Shown: positions 42,412-51,472, counted from the first letter of the stretch. The stretch is 64,000 nucleotides of DNA from an uncultured Collinsella sp. (GCA_900548265.1 URKG01000002.1:62001-126000); one strand, 5' to 3'. Numbers and translations are program-made. The notes: a model not told the origin generated them from the sequence alone.

Positions 42412-43347
42412 ATGATTCTGACCGTTACCATGAACCCGTCGATTGATACGCGCTATCAGCTCGACAAGTTGATCATCGACGACGTGAACCGCGTGACGCC
42501 CGAAAAGACCGCTGGCGGTAAGGGCCTCAACGTGAGCCGCGTGTTGCTGCAGCTGGGCGACGACGTGCTCGCGACTGGCCTGCTTGGCGGCCACATGGGT
42601 GCCTATATGGCCGAGCTTATGGATGCTGACGGCGTCAAGAACGAATTTGTGCCCATCGCCGGTGAGACGCGCATTTGCCTGAATATTCTGCACGAGGGCA
42701 ATCAGACCGAGCTTTTGGAGAGCGGCCCGCAGATCGCCCCGGCCGAGCTCGAGGCCTTTACGGCCAAGTTTGCCGAGCTTGCAGCGAAGGCGGACGTTGT
42801 GACGCTTTCGGGCTCGCTGCCGCGTGGTGTCGAAGCCGGCTACTATGCCGAGCTCGTCAAGATCGCCGAGGAGGCGGGCGCCAAGGTGCTGCTCGACACC
42901 TCGGGTGCATCGCTGGAGGCCGCGCTGGAGTCCGACGCTAAGCCTGAGCTCGTAAAGCCCAACCTGACCGAGATTAACGGCCTGCTGGGTACGTCCTTTA
43001 CGACCGATGATGTCGATGCCCTGCGCGAGGCGCTCGCCGCCGATGACCGCTTTGACGGTATTCCCTGGGTTGTCGTTTCGATGGGCGCTGCCGGTTCGGT
43101 GGGCTTCCATGAGGGTCGTGCATTCCGCGCCAAGACGCCCGCGATTGCGGCTGTGAACGCGACGGGTTCCGGCGACTCGACCATCGCCGGCTTTGCGCAT
43201 GCCATTGCTGCCGGCGCCGACGACGTCACGGTGCTCAAGACCGCCAATACCTGTGGCAAGCTTAACGCCATGGATCCCAAGACCGGCCACCTGGTCATGG
43301 ACCGCTGGGACGAGATCTACAACAGCGTTGTCGTGACTGAACTGTAG
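42412..43347 (+). CDS. lacC: Tagatose-6-phosphate kinase (copy 2)
   Basis: 311 residues, nearly collinear with copy 1 at 21441. MILTVTMNPSIDTRYQ, GGKGLNVSRVLLQLG, ETRICLNILHEGNQTELLESGP and NATGSGDSTIAGFAHA with the catalytic Asp. It phosphorylates the LacAB product. CAGGAG precedes ATG 42412, 56 bases after lacX. The structured repeat begins right after the stop. Confidence 0.9.
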   Translation: MILTVTMNPSIDTRYQLDKLIIDDVNRVTPEKTAGGKGLNVSRVLLQLGDDVLATGLLGGHMGAYMAELMDADGVKNEFVPIAGETRICLNILHEGNQTELLESGPQIAPAELEAFTAKFAELAAKADVVTLSGSLPRGVEAGYYAELVKIAEEAGAKVLLDTSGASLEAALESDAKPELVKPNLTEINGLLGTSFTTDDVDALREALAADDRFDGIPWVVVSMGAAGSVGFHEGRAFRAKTPAIAAVNATGSGDSTIAGFAHAIAAGADDVTVLKTANTCGKLNAMDPKTGHLVMDRWDEIYNSVVVTEL

Positions 43348-43348
43348 G

Positions 43349-43494
43349 GTTACGGCGTTTTACCAAACGCCGTAACGGCTCGACGCTGCAAACGCCCCTA
43401 AGCGGCAATCTGACGTTCAATCGTCGGGCATGACCAGAAGGTCAATGCCCTCCTCTTTCACGTCACCTTGCTCGCTTAGGGGCGTTTTCGCTGA
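43349..43494 (+). ncRNA. Two-hairpin structured repeat, copy A
   Basis: Starts 2 bases after the lacC2 stop, sense orientation +. Hairpin 1: gttacggcgtttt/aaacgccgtaac (43349-43376). Spacer cggctcgacgctgc. Hairpin 2: aaacgcccctaagcggcaat with tgacgt, ending acgtcaccttgctcgcttag and gggcgttt, with an inner gggcatgacc/ggtcaatgccc stem. The same architecture occurs in copies B (56141-56286) and C (59527-59676) with compensating base changes. It may be a transcript 3' end or a mobile hairpin element. Confidence 0.65.
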
Positions 43495-43529
43495 CAATGC
43501 CAAGACATCGGCGTTGCCTTGGTCGCAAG

Positions 43530-43585
43530 TAGTCATTGGGGACGTTCTTGTTTGACTAGTCGTTTAAGAACGTCCCCAATGACTA
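43530..43585. repeat. GTCATTGGGGAC repeat, copy 2 (perfect inverted repeat)
   Basis: tagtcattggggacgttctt (43530-43549) and aagaacgtccccaatgacta (43566-43585) are perfect 20-base inverted arms. The arm equals the left part of the repeat at 38881. The 330-base gap 43348-43677 consists of copy A, this repeat, the galT terminator and a GGGGAC repeat at 43645-43677. Confidence 0.8.
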
Positions 43586-43590
43586 GCCAA

Positions 43591-43631
43591 TAAAACGGCG
43601 CCCGTCGGCGATGTTGCCGGCGGGCGCCGTT
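43591..43631 (-). terminator. Terminator of galK-galT
   Basis: acggcgcccgtcggc and gccggcgggcgccgt form the stem; TTTTATTGG follows on the minus strand. Confidence 0.87.
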
Positions 43632-43677
43632 GTCTTGAAGACGAAATGATCTGTTTTCCTCCGTCCCCAAGGGACCA

Positions 43678-45297
43678 TTACAGTGAGTCGATAAAGCGCT
43701 GCTGGGCGGCGCGGCCGGCTTCGTCCCACTTAAAGACGCCGGCGTTGTCGAGCACGTGGCCAAACACCACGCCGACCTCCTCGTGCATGATATCGATGGC
43801 GTTGTCCGCCGTAAGCTCGTTGGCACGGCGGGCAAAAACGTCCTCAGCCCATGCGGCGTGGCTGCGGCAAAGGTCGTCGCCTTCGAGCGCACCGGCAAGG
43901 TCGTAGCTGGCATCGGCCTTGGCTGCCAGCAGATGCTCGCGGACAGCGCCAAGCTCGGGAACCAGGCGCGGCGGCAGAATTGCCAGGCCCATGACCTCGA
44001 TCAGGCCGATGTTCTCCTTTTTAATGTGATGGTACTCGGCATGCGGGTGGAATACGCCCAGCGGATGCTCGTCGGTCGTGATATTGCAGCGAAGCGCAAG
44101 ATAGGCCTCGTAGATCTCGCCGCCGGCGTTGCCGCGGGAGTCGACGCGGCGGATGACGGGCGTCACGGTGTTGTGCGCCACGCCATCGGCTGTGTGCGCG
44201 ATAACGCCCACGGACTCATCGGTCCACTCGCGCCAGGCGAGGATAATCTTCTCGGCAGCGTCGAGCAGCTGAGCGCGGTCATGCGAGCGCAGGCGCAGCA
44301 CCGAGAGCGGCCACTGCAGCACAGTACCGGTGACCTGGTCAAAGCCGGGCACGCTAAACTGCGAGACCTCGGCGGCGTGCATCATGGGGAACTCGTGCGC
44401 GCCGCCCTGGAAGTGGTCGTGCGACAGAATCGAGCCGCCCACGATGGGCAGGTCGGCGTTGGAGCCAATAAAGTAGTGCGGGAACAGGTCGACAAAGTCG
44501 AGCAGGCAGGTCAGCCCCTTGCGGTCGACGTGCATCGGACGATGTTCGGAGCTCATGGCAATGCAGTGCTCGTTAAAGTACGCGTACGGGCTGTACTGGA
44601 AGCCCCAGCGCTCGCCGTTGAGCTGGATGGGGATAACGCGCAGATTCTGGCGGGCGGGGTGGGCGCCGCCGTCGGCTGCAGCGGAGCGTCCAGGGTAGCC
44701 CTCGTTTTCGATGCAGAGCTGGCAGGCGGGATACTTCTCGCCCGTGTTCTTGGCTGCACCTGCCGCGGCGATATCGCGCGGGTCCTTTTCGGGCTTTGAC
44801 AGGTTGATAGTGATCTCCAGGTCACCCCAGTTGGTGGGGGTGTTCCATTTGATATTGCGCGCGATGGCGGCGCGGCGCACGTAGCCGGCGTCGCAGCACA
44901 GACCGTAGAACCAGTCGGTCGCGGCGCGGGGCTCGTTGACGCCCATGCGGCCGTTGAACTCCTCGTTTACAACCGAAGGCCTCGGCATCAGCGCGCCCAT
45001 GATGCGCATGGCGATGCGGTCGCGGCCCGATGCTGTGTCCTCGGCAGTACCGTTGGCAACGGCGGCCTCGGCAAGCGCGGCAAGCGTGCCCTCTAGGTCA
45101 AAGTCGGGGAGTGTATCGGGGTGCAAGAGCGAGAGTTTCTCAACCTGGAGCGCCCAGGCCATGTCGAGCGCGGGGCCCGTGGCGCCGATGCACTCCAAAA
45201 TGGTGTTGTAGGCCCAGATGCGGTCGTCCTGTCCGATCATCGATCGGTGGATAGCGTACTCGATCAGGTTCTGCGCAGCCTCGCGCACGTCAGTCAT
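43678..45297 (-). CDS. galT: Galactose-1-phosphate uridylyltransferase, GalT class 2
   Basis: 539 residues, the long Firmicutes-type GalT. It exchanges UDP between glucose-1-P and galactose-1-P in the Leloir pathway. Recognisable parts: WDMAW-like N-terminus, PFNGRMGVNEPRAATDWFY region, ARQNLRVIPIQLNGERWGFQYSPYAYFNEHCIAMSSEHRPM, the active-site stretch GGSILSHDHFQGGAHEFPM with the nucleophilic His region, and HPHAEYHHIKKENIGLIEVMG. The start ATG at 45297 shares one base with the galK stop (TAATG), so the two are translationally coupled. Confidence 0.93.
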   Translation of the reverse strand: MTDVREAAQNLIEYAIHRSMIGQDDRIWAYNTILECIGATGPALDMAWALQVEKLSLLHPDTLPDFDLEGTLAALAEAAVANGTAEDTASGRDRIAMRIMGALMPRPSVVNEEFNGRMGVNEPRAATDWFYGLCCDAGYVRRAAIARNIKWNTPTNWGDLEITINLSKPEKDPRDIAAAGAAKNTGEKYPACQLCIENEGYPGRSAAADGGAHPARQNLRVIPIQLNGERWGFQYSPYAYFNEHCIAMSSEHRPMHVDRKGLTCLLDFVDLFPHYFIGSNADLPIVGGSILSHDHFQGGAHEFPMMHAAEVSQFSVPGFDQVTGTVLQWPLSVLRLRSHDRAQLLDAAEKIILAWREWTDESVGVIAHTADGVAHNTVTPVIRRVDSRGNAGGEIYEAYLALRCNITTDEHPLGVFHPHAEYHHIKKENIGLIEVMGLAILPPRLVPELGAVREHLLAAKADASYDLAGALEGDDLCRSHAAWAEDVFARRANELTADNAIDIMHEEVGVVFGHVLDNAGVFKWDEAGRAAQQRFIDSL

Positions 45298-46502
45298 TAC
45301 AGCCATGCCGCGTAAGCCCCCTTGTCAGAAATTGCGTAGTGGCGGGCAGAGCCCTCGCCCAGCCAGCCGTTCATCTTGGTGATGAAGGTGTCGACCAGGT
45401 CGAGCGGCACGAAGGCCTGGATGGTGCCACCAAAGCCGCCACCGTGGATACGGACGGCGCCTCGGCCGTCGAGGACATGCTCGGCCAGTGCCAGGGCGTA
45501 CATGGAAGGCTGCTCGGAGCCCAGCTTGGCAACGACATTCTGCAGGTACATGGCAGAGCTGGCGCCGGACTCGCGCGTCAGGACCAGGAACTGGTCGATG
45601 TCGCCGGCGTTGAGCGCTGCCCAGCGCTTGTCGACCAGGCCGTTTTCGTACCAGTAGTGAACGGCGCGCAGGCAGGCACGGTCGCCCAGCTTGGCGCGCA
45701 GCTCGGGGAGCTTGGCGTCAAAGTCCGCCACGTTTACCTCGCACAGGCGTGCCTTGCCAAACTCGGCAGCGACGTCCTGCATCTCGCGCGGAACGGCGGC
45801 GTAGTCGTCGGTAGCTGCCACATGGTCGGCGCCAACCTTAACGAGCACGAGCGCATAACCGTGATCCTCAAAATTGAGCTCGAGCTTCTGGGTTTTAGGC
45901 TGAGCCTGGTCCTCAAAGTCCATGTAGGCAAGGCCGCCCAGGCACACAGCGGCCTGGTCCATCAGACCGCAGGGCTTGCCATAGTAGTTGTTCTCGGTGC
46001 GCTGGCTCATCTGGGCGAGTGCGACGGGCTCGATGGCGGGTGCGCCCCAGAGGGTTTCCATGGCACGACCGTACGCGGCCTCGACGGCGGCAGAGCTGGA
46101 AAGGCCGCCGCCCGAGGGGACGGAGCAGGTGAAGGCGAAGTCGAAGCCGTGGGGCTCAACACCCAGAGCAGCGATTTCGTGGGCCATGCCGCGGACGAGG
46201 CTCGCGGACGTGCCCTTCTCGGACGCTTGAATATCCAGCGTGTCGAGCATGATCTCAAAGGTGGGGTAGCCCTCGTCGGCGACGCGGACCTTGTTGGAGT
46301 CGGTTGCCACGGCGATGCCGTCGACAGCGACATCGAGCGAGCCGGCGATGACGTGGCCACCCTCGTGGTCGGTGTGGTTGCCACTGATCTCGGAACGGCC
46401 GGGCGCGTGCACATAGAGCACCTGGCGATCGCCGATGGTGCCAAACTCCTCCTCAAACAGCTTGGTGAGCGTGGCGAGTGTCTTTTCGTCGGGGGTGGTC
46501 AT
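45297..46502 (-). CDS. galK: Galactokinase
   Basis: 401-residue GHMP kinase. It phosphorylates galactose at C1. The galactokinase signature reads APGRSEISGNHTDHEGG (about 35-51), a known variant of GRxNxIGEHxDYNGG; the ATP loop is VPSGGGLSSSAAVEAAYGRA (about 125-144), and GRGAVRIHGGGFGGTIQAF the third GHMP motif near 350. The ATG at 46502 is preceded by AAAGGA. Operators for a divergent LacI regulator lie just upstream. Confidence 0.93.
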   Translation of the reverse strand: MTTPDEKTLATLTKLFEEEFGTIGDRQVLYVHAPGRSEISGNHTDHEGGHVIAGSLDVAVDGIAVATDSNKVRVADEGYPTFEIMLDTLDIQASEKGTSASLVRGMAHEIAALGVEPHGFDFAFTCSVPSGGGLSSSAAVEAAYGRAMETLWGAPAIEPVALAQMSQRTENNYYGKPCGLMDQAAVCLGGLAYMDFEDQAQPKTQKLELNFEDHGYALVLVKVGADHVAATDDYAAVPREMQDVAAEFGKARLCEVNVADFDAKLPELRAKLGDRACLRAVHYWYENGLVDKRWAALNAGDIDQFLVLTRESGASSAMYLQNVVAKLGSEQPSMYALALAEHVLDGRGAVRIHGGGFGGTIQAFVPLDLVDTFITKMNGWLGEGSARHYAISDKGAYAAWL

Positions 46503-46542
46503 GGGGGTCCTTTCTTTGGCGCGCACGGATGAGTTTTGCGTC

Positions 46543-46746
46543 GTTATGAGTACGTTAACAACTTGAAGCGGCATGAACCAAGTGTTCACGATACCGCACG
46601 TTACGGGCTATGTTAACGTACTCATAACACAACGCTTGTCACTTTTTGAGAATCTGGTAATCGGTAGAAATACAGCCGTGAACGGTACTGTCGTATGGAC
46701 TTATAAAGCAGAAGAGGTGCAGGTCGAAAAAGTAGAGTACGTTAAC
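46543..46746. promoter_or_regulatory. GAGTACGTTAAC operators of the gal promoter region
   Basis: gttatgagtacgttaaca (46543-46560) and its exact reverse complement (46611-46628) flank the galK promoter area; a third core gagtacgttaac lies at 46735-46746 before the lacI3 start. The 338-base gap has no gene. Spaced identical sites suggest looping by the divergent LacI protein at 46841. Confidence 0.75.
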
Positions 46747-46840
46747 GTGCGTCCGACGATAGCGGGCCTCGGTGCGGGGTGTATTTCTGCCCGGGCCGAC
46801 ATTCACGCTATTCAGATCTCGCAAGGGTGAAGGTGATCCT

Positions 46841-47872
46841 GTGGCAAGGCGCCCGTCCAACGATACCAGTTCGCGTCCGGTCTCCATGGCCGACGTCGCC
46901 CGCGCTGCCGGCGTTTCGCAGCAGACGGTTTCGCGCGTCGCCAACGGCTTGCCCAACGTTAACGAGCAGACGCGCCAGCGCGTGCAGGCCGCCATGCAAG
47001 AGCTCGGCTTTCGTCCGAGTTATGCCGGTCGCTCGCTGCGCGACGGCCGTTACCATTCGGTCGGCCTGTGCGTCAACGATGTCACCAAGTTTGGCAACCT
47101 CTCAATGATCGACGGCATCGCCAGCGCTGCTCGCGAGCATAATTGCGCTATCACGCTGGTTGAGATGTCCAAGACCGAGGAGTTTTCGCTTGCCGAGGCC
47201 ACGCGCCGTATGGCCGCGCTGCCCGTGGACGGCATCATTATCGGCATGAGTCGCATGGCGCCCGATTTTGAGACGTTTGATCCACTGCCGGGCATTGGCA
47301 CGGTCATCGTTACCATGTACGCGCATCCGCGCGTGACCACGGTCGATTCCGACCATTACGGCTGCTCGCTGTTGCTCATGGATCACCTGTTTGAGCTGGG
47401 ACACGAGCAGATTCGTTATATCGGCGGCCCGTCGTTCTCGGTCGACGAGCAATTTCGTCGCGCCGGTTGGCAAGATGCACTCGAGCGTAAACGCATCGAG
47501 CCGGTAGAGCCGCTCGAGGGTGACTGGTCTGCCAACAGCGGCTACGAGGCCGGCAGGTACCTGGCCGAGCACGATCGCACCATGACGGCGATTTACGCGG
47601 CAAACGACCAGATGGCAAACGGCGCCATTGCAGCGCTGCGCGATAGCGGGCTGCGCGTGCCCGAGGACGTAAGCGTGGTGGGCGTCGACGATTCGCTCGA
47701 TGATTTTGTAGCACACAACGAGCTTACGACCGTGCGATTCGATCTACATCAGCGCGGACGCGAGGTATTCGAGCATGCGGTTCCCGAGGCGGGTACGGCG
47801 GGCAAAACCGTTGCCATTCGTATTCCCGGCCAGCTTATCGTTCGACATACCACGGCAGCTCCGCGCACATAG
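46841..47872 (+). CDS. LacI-family regulator of galKT
   Basis: 343 residues. HTH VSMADVARAAGVSQQTVSRVANGLPNVNEQTRQRVQAAMQELGFRPSYAGRSLRDG (about 15-70) and a sugar-binding core with VNDVTKFGNLSMIDGIASAARE, TRRMAALPVDGIIIGMSRM and VSVVGVDDSLDDFVAHNELTTVRFD. It is divergent from galK and shares its operator region. GTG 46841 is preceded by GAAGGTGA and starts a normal LacI N-terminus. Confidence 0.87.
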   Translation: MARRPSNDTSSRPVSMADVARAAGVSQQTVSRVANGLPNVNEQTRQRVQAAMQELGFRPSYAGRSLRDGRYHSVGLCVNDVTKFGNLSMIDGIASAAREHNCAITLVEMSKTEEFSLAEATRRMAALPVDGIIIGMSRMAPDFETFDPLPGIGTVIVTMYAHPRVTTVDSDHYGCSLLLMDHLFELGHEQIRYIGGPSFSVDEQFRRAGWQDALERKRIEPVEPLEGDWSANSGYEAGRYLAEHDRTMTAIYAANDQMANGAIAALRDSGLRVPEDVSVVGVDDSLDDFVAHNELTTVRFDLHQRGREVFEHAVPEAGTAGKTVAIRIPGQLIVRHTTAAPRT

Positions 47873-48001
47873 TTTTTGCAGGTCAACGGCGGTATATTCC
47901 GCCTCAATAACAATCGATAAGGATGCTGGCAGATAGCCGTGGCTATGAAGACGAGTGTTATGATAGACGGGTTCTTTTGTCTATCTAGGAGGCTTTGCCT
48001 G

Positions 48002-49162
48002 ATGGAGATCACCAAGGATATCCGCTACATTGGCGTCGACGATCACGACATCGACCTGTTCGAGGGCCAGTACGACGTGTCCGAGAACGGTATGGCATAC
48101 AACAGCTACGTTATCTTGGGCGATAAAATCGCTGTCGCCGATTCAGTCGACGGCGGTTTTGTTGACGAGTGGCTCGGCAACCTCGAGGCCGCGCTCGACG
48201 GCCGTACGCCCGACTACCTGGTTGTCCATCACATGGAGCCCGATCACTCCGCCGGCATTGCTGCCTTTATGGAGCGCTATCCCCAGGCGCAGATCGTGGC
48301 AAGCATGGGCGCCTTCCGCATGATGGTCAACTACTTTGGCACCGACTTCCCCGAGCGCAAGATGGTCGTCAAAGAGGGCGATGTGCTCGATCTGGGCGGC
48401 CACAGCCTGACCTTTATCGGCGCCCCCAACGTTCACTGGCCCGAGGTGCTGTTCTCTTACGAGGCCACCGACAAGGTGCTCTTTAGCGCCGACGGCTTTG
48501 GCAAGTTTGGCGCCAACGACATCGAGGATCCCGAGGGCTGGGCTTGCGAGGCTCGCCGCTACTACTTTGGCATCGTCGGTAAGTTCGGCAAGTTCGTACA
48601 GGCCGTGCTCAAGAAGGCCGCCGATCTGGACATCCAGATCATCTGCCCGCTTCATGGCCCCGTGCTGACCGAGAACCTGGGCTATTACCTCGACACCTAC
48701 AACACCTGGTCGAGCTATCAGCCCGAGGACGAGGGCATTACGATTGCCTATGCGAGCGTCTACGGCCACCTGAAGGCTGCCGTTGAGGAGCTTGCATCTG
48801 CGCTTGAGGCTCGCGGCCAGAAGGTCTCCGTCTTTGACCTGGCTCGCGACGACATGGCCGAGGCCGTTGAGGATGCGTTCCGCTACGACCGTCTGGTTCT
48901 CGCTTCCATCACCTATCAGGGCGAGATCTTCCCGTTCATGAGCACCTTTATCCACACGCTTGCCGAGCACGCCTATCAGAACCGTACGGTGGCACTCGTC
49001 GAGGCCGGCTCCTGGGCGCCCACCGCTGCCAAGGTTATGACCAAGGAGCTCGAGGGCATGAAGGACATCACCCTGGCGCAGAACAAGGTGACCGTCCTGG
49101 GCTCGCTCAACGACGCCTCGCGCGCTCAGATCGAGGTTCTCGCCGACGAGCTTTCCAAGTAG
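48002..49162 (+). CDS. Flavodiiron protein (A-type)
   Basis: 386 residues: a metallo-beta-lactamase-like diiron domain (1-250) and a flavodoxin domain (about 255-385). Diiron ligands appear in H77-x-E79-x-D81-H82 (VVHHMEPDHSAG), His in APNVHWPE, Asp in FSADGFGKFG and His in CPLHGPVL. Such proteins reduce O2 to water or NO to N2O and protect anaerobes. No rubredoxin domain is fused, so the electron donor is separate. A 7-bp hairpin gatagac/gtctatc (47962-47985) lies just before the AGGAGG site and may affect translation. Start ATG 48002. Confidence 0.93.
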   Translation: MEITKDIRYIGVDDHDIDLFEGQYDVSENGMAYNSYVILGDKIAVADSVDGGFVDEWLGNLEAALDGRTPDYLVVHHMEPDHSAGIAAFMERYPQAQIVASMGAFRMMVNYFGTDFPERKMVVKEGDVLDLGGHSLTFIGAPNVHWPEVLFSYEATDKVLFSADGFGKFGANDIEDPEGWACEARRYYFGIVGKFGKFVQAVLKKAADLDIQIICPLHGPVLTENLGYYLDTYNTWSSYQPEDEGITIAYASVYGHLKAAVEELASALEARGQKVSVFDLARDDMAEAVEDAFRYDRLVLASITYQGEIFPFMSTFIHTLAEHAYQNRTVALVEAGSWAPTAAKVMTKELEGMKDITLAQNKVTVLGSLNDASRAQIEVLADELSK

Positions 49163-49194
49163 CGACACGTTCACTTTTGACGCTCAACCACCAC

Positions 49195-49236
49195 AACCAC
49201 CACAAAGGGGACAGGCACCTTTGTGGTGGTTTTTGT
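49195..49236. terminator. Bidirectional terminator with GGGGACAGGCACC motif
   Basis: aaccaccacaaagg pairs with ctttgtggtggtt around ggacaggcac, with TTTTTG on the plus strand. It separates two convergent genes. The loop motif recurs as gggacaggtt at 60818-60827 in a similar hairpin. Confidence 0.8.
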
Positions 49237-50040
49237 TTAAGCGCCGGCGATGACGAGATTTGGGCGGGCGTCGTCGACGATTTCGTCGATCGAGGTGGCG
49301 ACGGCATCGTCGGGATCACGGTCCATCACGATGGCGTCGACGTCGGCAAGCTCGGCAAAACGGTACATGCCGCGTCCGTTGACCTTGCTGGCGTCCATGA
49401 GGGCGACGCTTTGACGAGCGGCACCGACCATAGCCGCTTTGGTCTCGGCCATCTGCGGAAAGTCGGTCGTAAAGCCGCAGCCGGGAACAAAGGCGCCGGG
49501 GCACATGACGGCCAGATCGGCATGGACCATTTGGAGCGTCTGCATAGTGAGCGGTCCGTACAAATAACGATGGCCTTTGCGCAGCGCCCCGCCCAGCATG
49601 ATGACATCGACCGAGGGCATGCTCTCGTCGATGTAATCGGCAATGGTAATGTCGGCCGTGATGACGGTGATGCCGTTGCGCTGGTCGAGGAGCCGGACAA
49701 ACTCGAGCGCGGTGGTGCCTGAGTCGACGAGCAGCGTGTCGCCGTCGTTGACGAGCTCGATGGCGCTTTGTGCGATGGCCTGCTTGGCGGCGACGTTGAC
49801 GTTGATGCGGCGATCCTGCGTGGAGACGGTTAGGCGTTTGTGGAGCGATACGGCGCCACCATGCGTGCGGCGCAGCTTGCCTGCTTCGGCGAGCGCGTCC
49901 AGGTCGGCGCGGGCGGTAACGGAGGACACGCCAAAGGTCTGGGCGATTTCTGCTACCTGCACCGAGGCATTATGCTCAAGCATTTCCATGATGGCGGCAC
50001 GACGCTCATCGGCGAAGGCTCGGGTTGTTGCGTGGGCCAT
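49237..50040 (-). CDS. DeoR-family regulator, divergent from the aldolase
   Basis: 267 residues. HTH about 10-60 (ADERRAAIMEMLEHNASVQVAEIAQTFGVSSVTARADLDALAEAGKLRRTHGGAV), then the DeoR C-domain with LLVDSGTTALEFVRLL, VIMLGGALRKGHRYLYGPL and the DASKVNGRGMYRFAELADVD end. It probably controls the class II aldolase gene in response to a sugar phosphate. I chose the ATG at 50040 (minus strand) because TGGAG precedes it; an ATG at 50097 is the alternative. Confidence 0.86.
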   Translation of the reverse strand: MAHATTRAFADERRAAIMEMLEHNASVQVAEIAQTFGVSSVTARADLDALAEAGKLRRTHGGAVSLHKRLTVSTQDRRINVNVAAKQAIAQSAIELVNDGDTLLVDSGTTALEFVRLLDQRNGITVITADITIADYIDESMPSVDVIMLGGALRKGHRYLYGPLTMQTLQMVHADLAVMCPGAFVPGCGFTTDFPQMAETKAAMVGAARQSVALMDASKVNGRGMYRFAELADVDAIVMDRDPDDAVATSIDEIVDDARPNLVIAGA

Positions 50041-50374
50041 AGCTGCTCCATTCTCGGCCAAATTTGCAGGAATTGTGTTGACTCTATTTTCGTTCATTTT
50101 CTTTTTGAGTAAGAAAACGCCTTTCGATTACTTATCTTTTCTATAAAAGAAAGACGCTGAACGCCCAAAATTCAATATCGAACACGCCCGCCCGGCCCCA
50201 ATTCCTTCCGTTTACTTTTCAAAAACGACGGTATTGACCTGCATGGGCTCAATATCTCGCACATGCAAAGACGCTGAATTTCATACAATGAGCGCAGCAA
50301 AACGCAAGGTAAAACGCCTTGTGAACAACTACGCCCGATGTCCAGATGCGGGCGAGGGAGAGGAGCAAACGCTC
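50041..50374. promoter_or_regulatory. Divergent promoter region deoR2-aldolase
   Basis: 334 bases without a gene. It contains AT-rich stretches with the partly palindromic atcttttctataaaagaaag (about 50133-50152) and repeated CTTTC-like motifs, candidates for DeoR sites. No terminator or structured RNA is evident. Confidence 0.4.
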
Positions 50375-51232
50375 ATGGCACTTGTTACCACCGAAAAGAT
50401 GCTCAAGGACGCTCAGGCCGGCCACTACGCCGTCGGCGCGTTCAACGTTGAGAACCTCGAGTTTGTTATGGCCGTTCTGGCTGCTGCCGAGGAGACCAAG
50501 TCCCCCGTCATCATGCAGACCACCCCGGGCACCATCAAGACCGCTGGTCTGGACTACTTCTACGGCATGGTCAAGGCTGCCGCCGAGCGCGCTTCCGTGC
50601 CCGTCGCTCTGCACCTCGATCACGGCGATGGCTATGACCGCTGCATGCAGGCTTTCCGCACTGGCTACACCTCTGTCATGATTGACGGTTCGCACGAGTC
50701 TTTCGAGGACAACATCGCTCTGACCAAGTCCGTCGCCGACGCTGGCCGCGCCATGGGCGTGCCCGTCGAGGCTGAGCTCGGTAAGGTTGGCGGCAAGGAG
50801 GACGACGGTCCCGCGGTTGAGGGCGAGAGCCCCTACACCGATCCGGCCGAGGCCAAGGAGTTCGTCGAGCGTACCGGCTGCACCTCCCTCGCAATTGGCG
50901 TTGGCACCAGCCACGGTGTGTACACGAGCGATCCGCACATCGAGCAGTCCGTGGTCAAGGCCATCCGCGACGCCGTCGACGTGCCGCTGGTCCTGCACGG
51001 CACCTCCGGTGTGCCCGATGAGCAGGTTGCCGAGGCTGTGAAGAACGGCATCTGCAAGGTTAACTACGCCACCGAGCTGCGTCAGGCCTACACCAAGGGC
51101 TTCATGGCCTACATGGCCGAGAACCCCGCCTGCTTCGACCCCAAGAAGCCGGCCAAGGAGGGCATGCGTGAGATCACCGAGCTGGTTAAGATCCGCATGA
51201 CCAACCTCAACTCTGTGGGCAAAGCAGAGTAA
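50375..51232 (+). CDS. Class II fructose/tagatose-bisphosphate aldolase
   Basis: 285 residues. Zn-dependent aldolase of the GatY/KbaY/Fba class. The catalytic Asp and first Zn His are in VALHLDHGDGYDRC (about 77-90), the others in GTSHGVYTSD and VLHGTSGVPDEQ, and phosphate-binding NYATELRQAY near 235. It cleaves fructose-1,6- or tagatose-1,6-bisphosphate to triose phosphates. No lacD is present in the window, so this enzyme is the likely last step of the tagatose route; main glycolytic use is equally possible. ATG 50375 lies 10 bases after AGGAG. Confidence 0.87.
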   Translation: MALVTTEKMLKDAQAGHYAVGAFNVENLEFVMAVLAAAEETKSPVIMQTTPGTIKTAGLDYFYGMVKAAAERASVPVALHLDHGDGYDRCMQAFRTGYTSVMIDGSHESFEDNIALTKSVADAGRAMGVPVEAELGKVGGKEDDGPAVEGESPYTDPAEAKEFVERTGCTSLAIGVGTSHGVYTSDPHIEQSVVKAIRDAVDVPLVLHGTSGVPDEQVAEAVKNGICKVNYATELRQAYTKGFMAYMAENPACFDPKKPAKEGMREITELVKIRMTNLNSVGKAE

Positions 51233-51265
51233 CAGCAAGGGTACTCCGACTCGCTATATATCCCG

Positions 51266-51390
51266 GGGAGGGACGAGGGCTTAGTTCCCCAATCGTCCTC
51301 GGGCATGCAAAAAGCCTCGCTGCGCACTTCGTGCGGCGAGGCTTTTTGCCCCCTGCGGAAAGATTGGGGAACTAAGCCCTCGTCCCTCCC
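51266..51390. repeat. 29-bp perfect inverted repeat flanking a terminator
   Basis: Arms 51266-51294 and 51362-51390 are exact inverted copies (inner part gggcttagttccccaatc). Between them is the terminator at 51307-51349. The whole can form a 125-base double-decker hairpin. Confidence 0.8.
51307..51349. terminator. Bidirectional terminator after the aldolase
   Basis: gcaaaaagcctcgc... with ...gcgaggctttttgc: 19-20 bp perfect stem with A and T runs on either side. Confidence 0.93.
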
Positions 51391-51472
51391 AGGTTGACCT
51401 ACTCGAGGTCGTCGCCCTTGTGGCGTTGGGGCTGAAGAGATGGTGCGCGAGGGGCGCTTTGTTGATGAGGGG

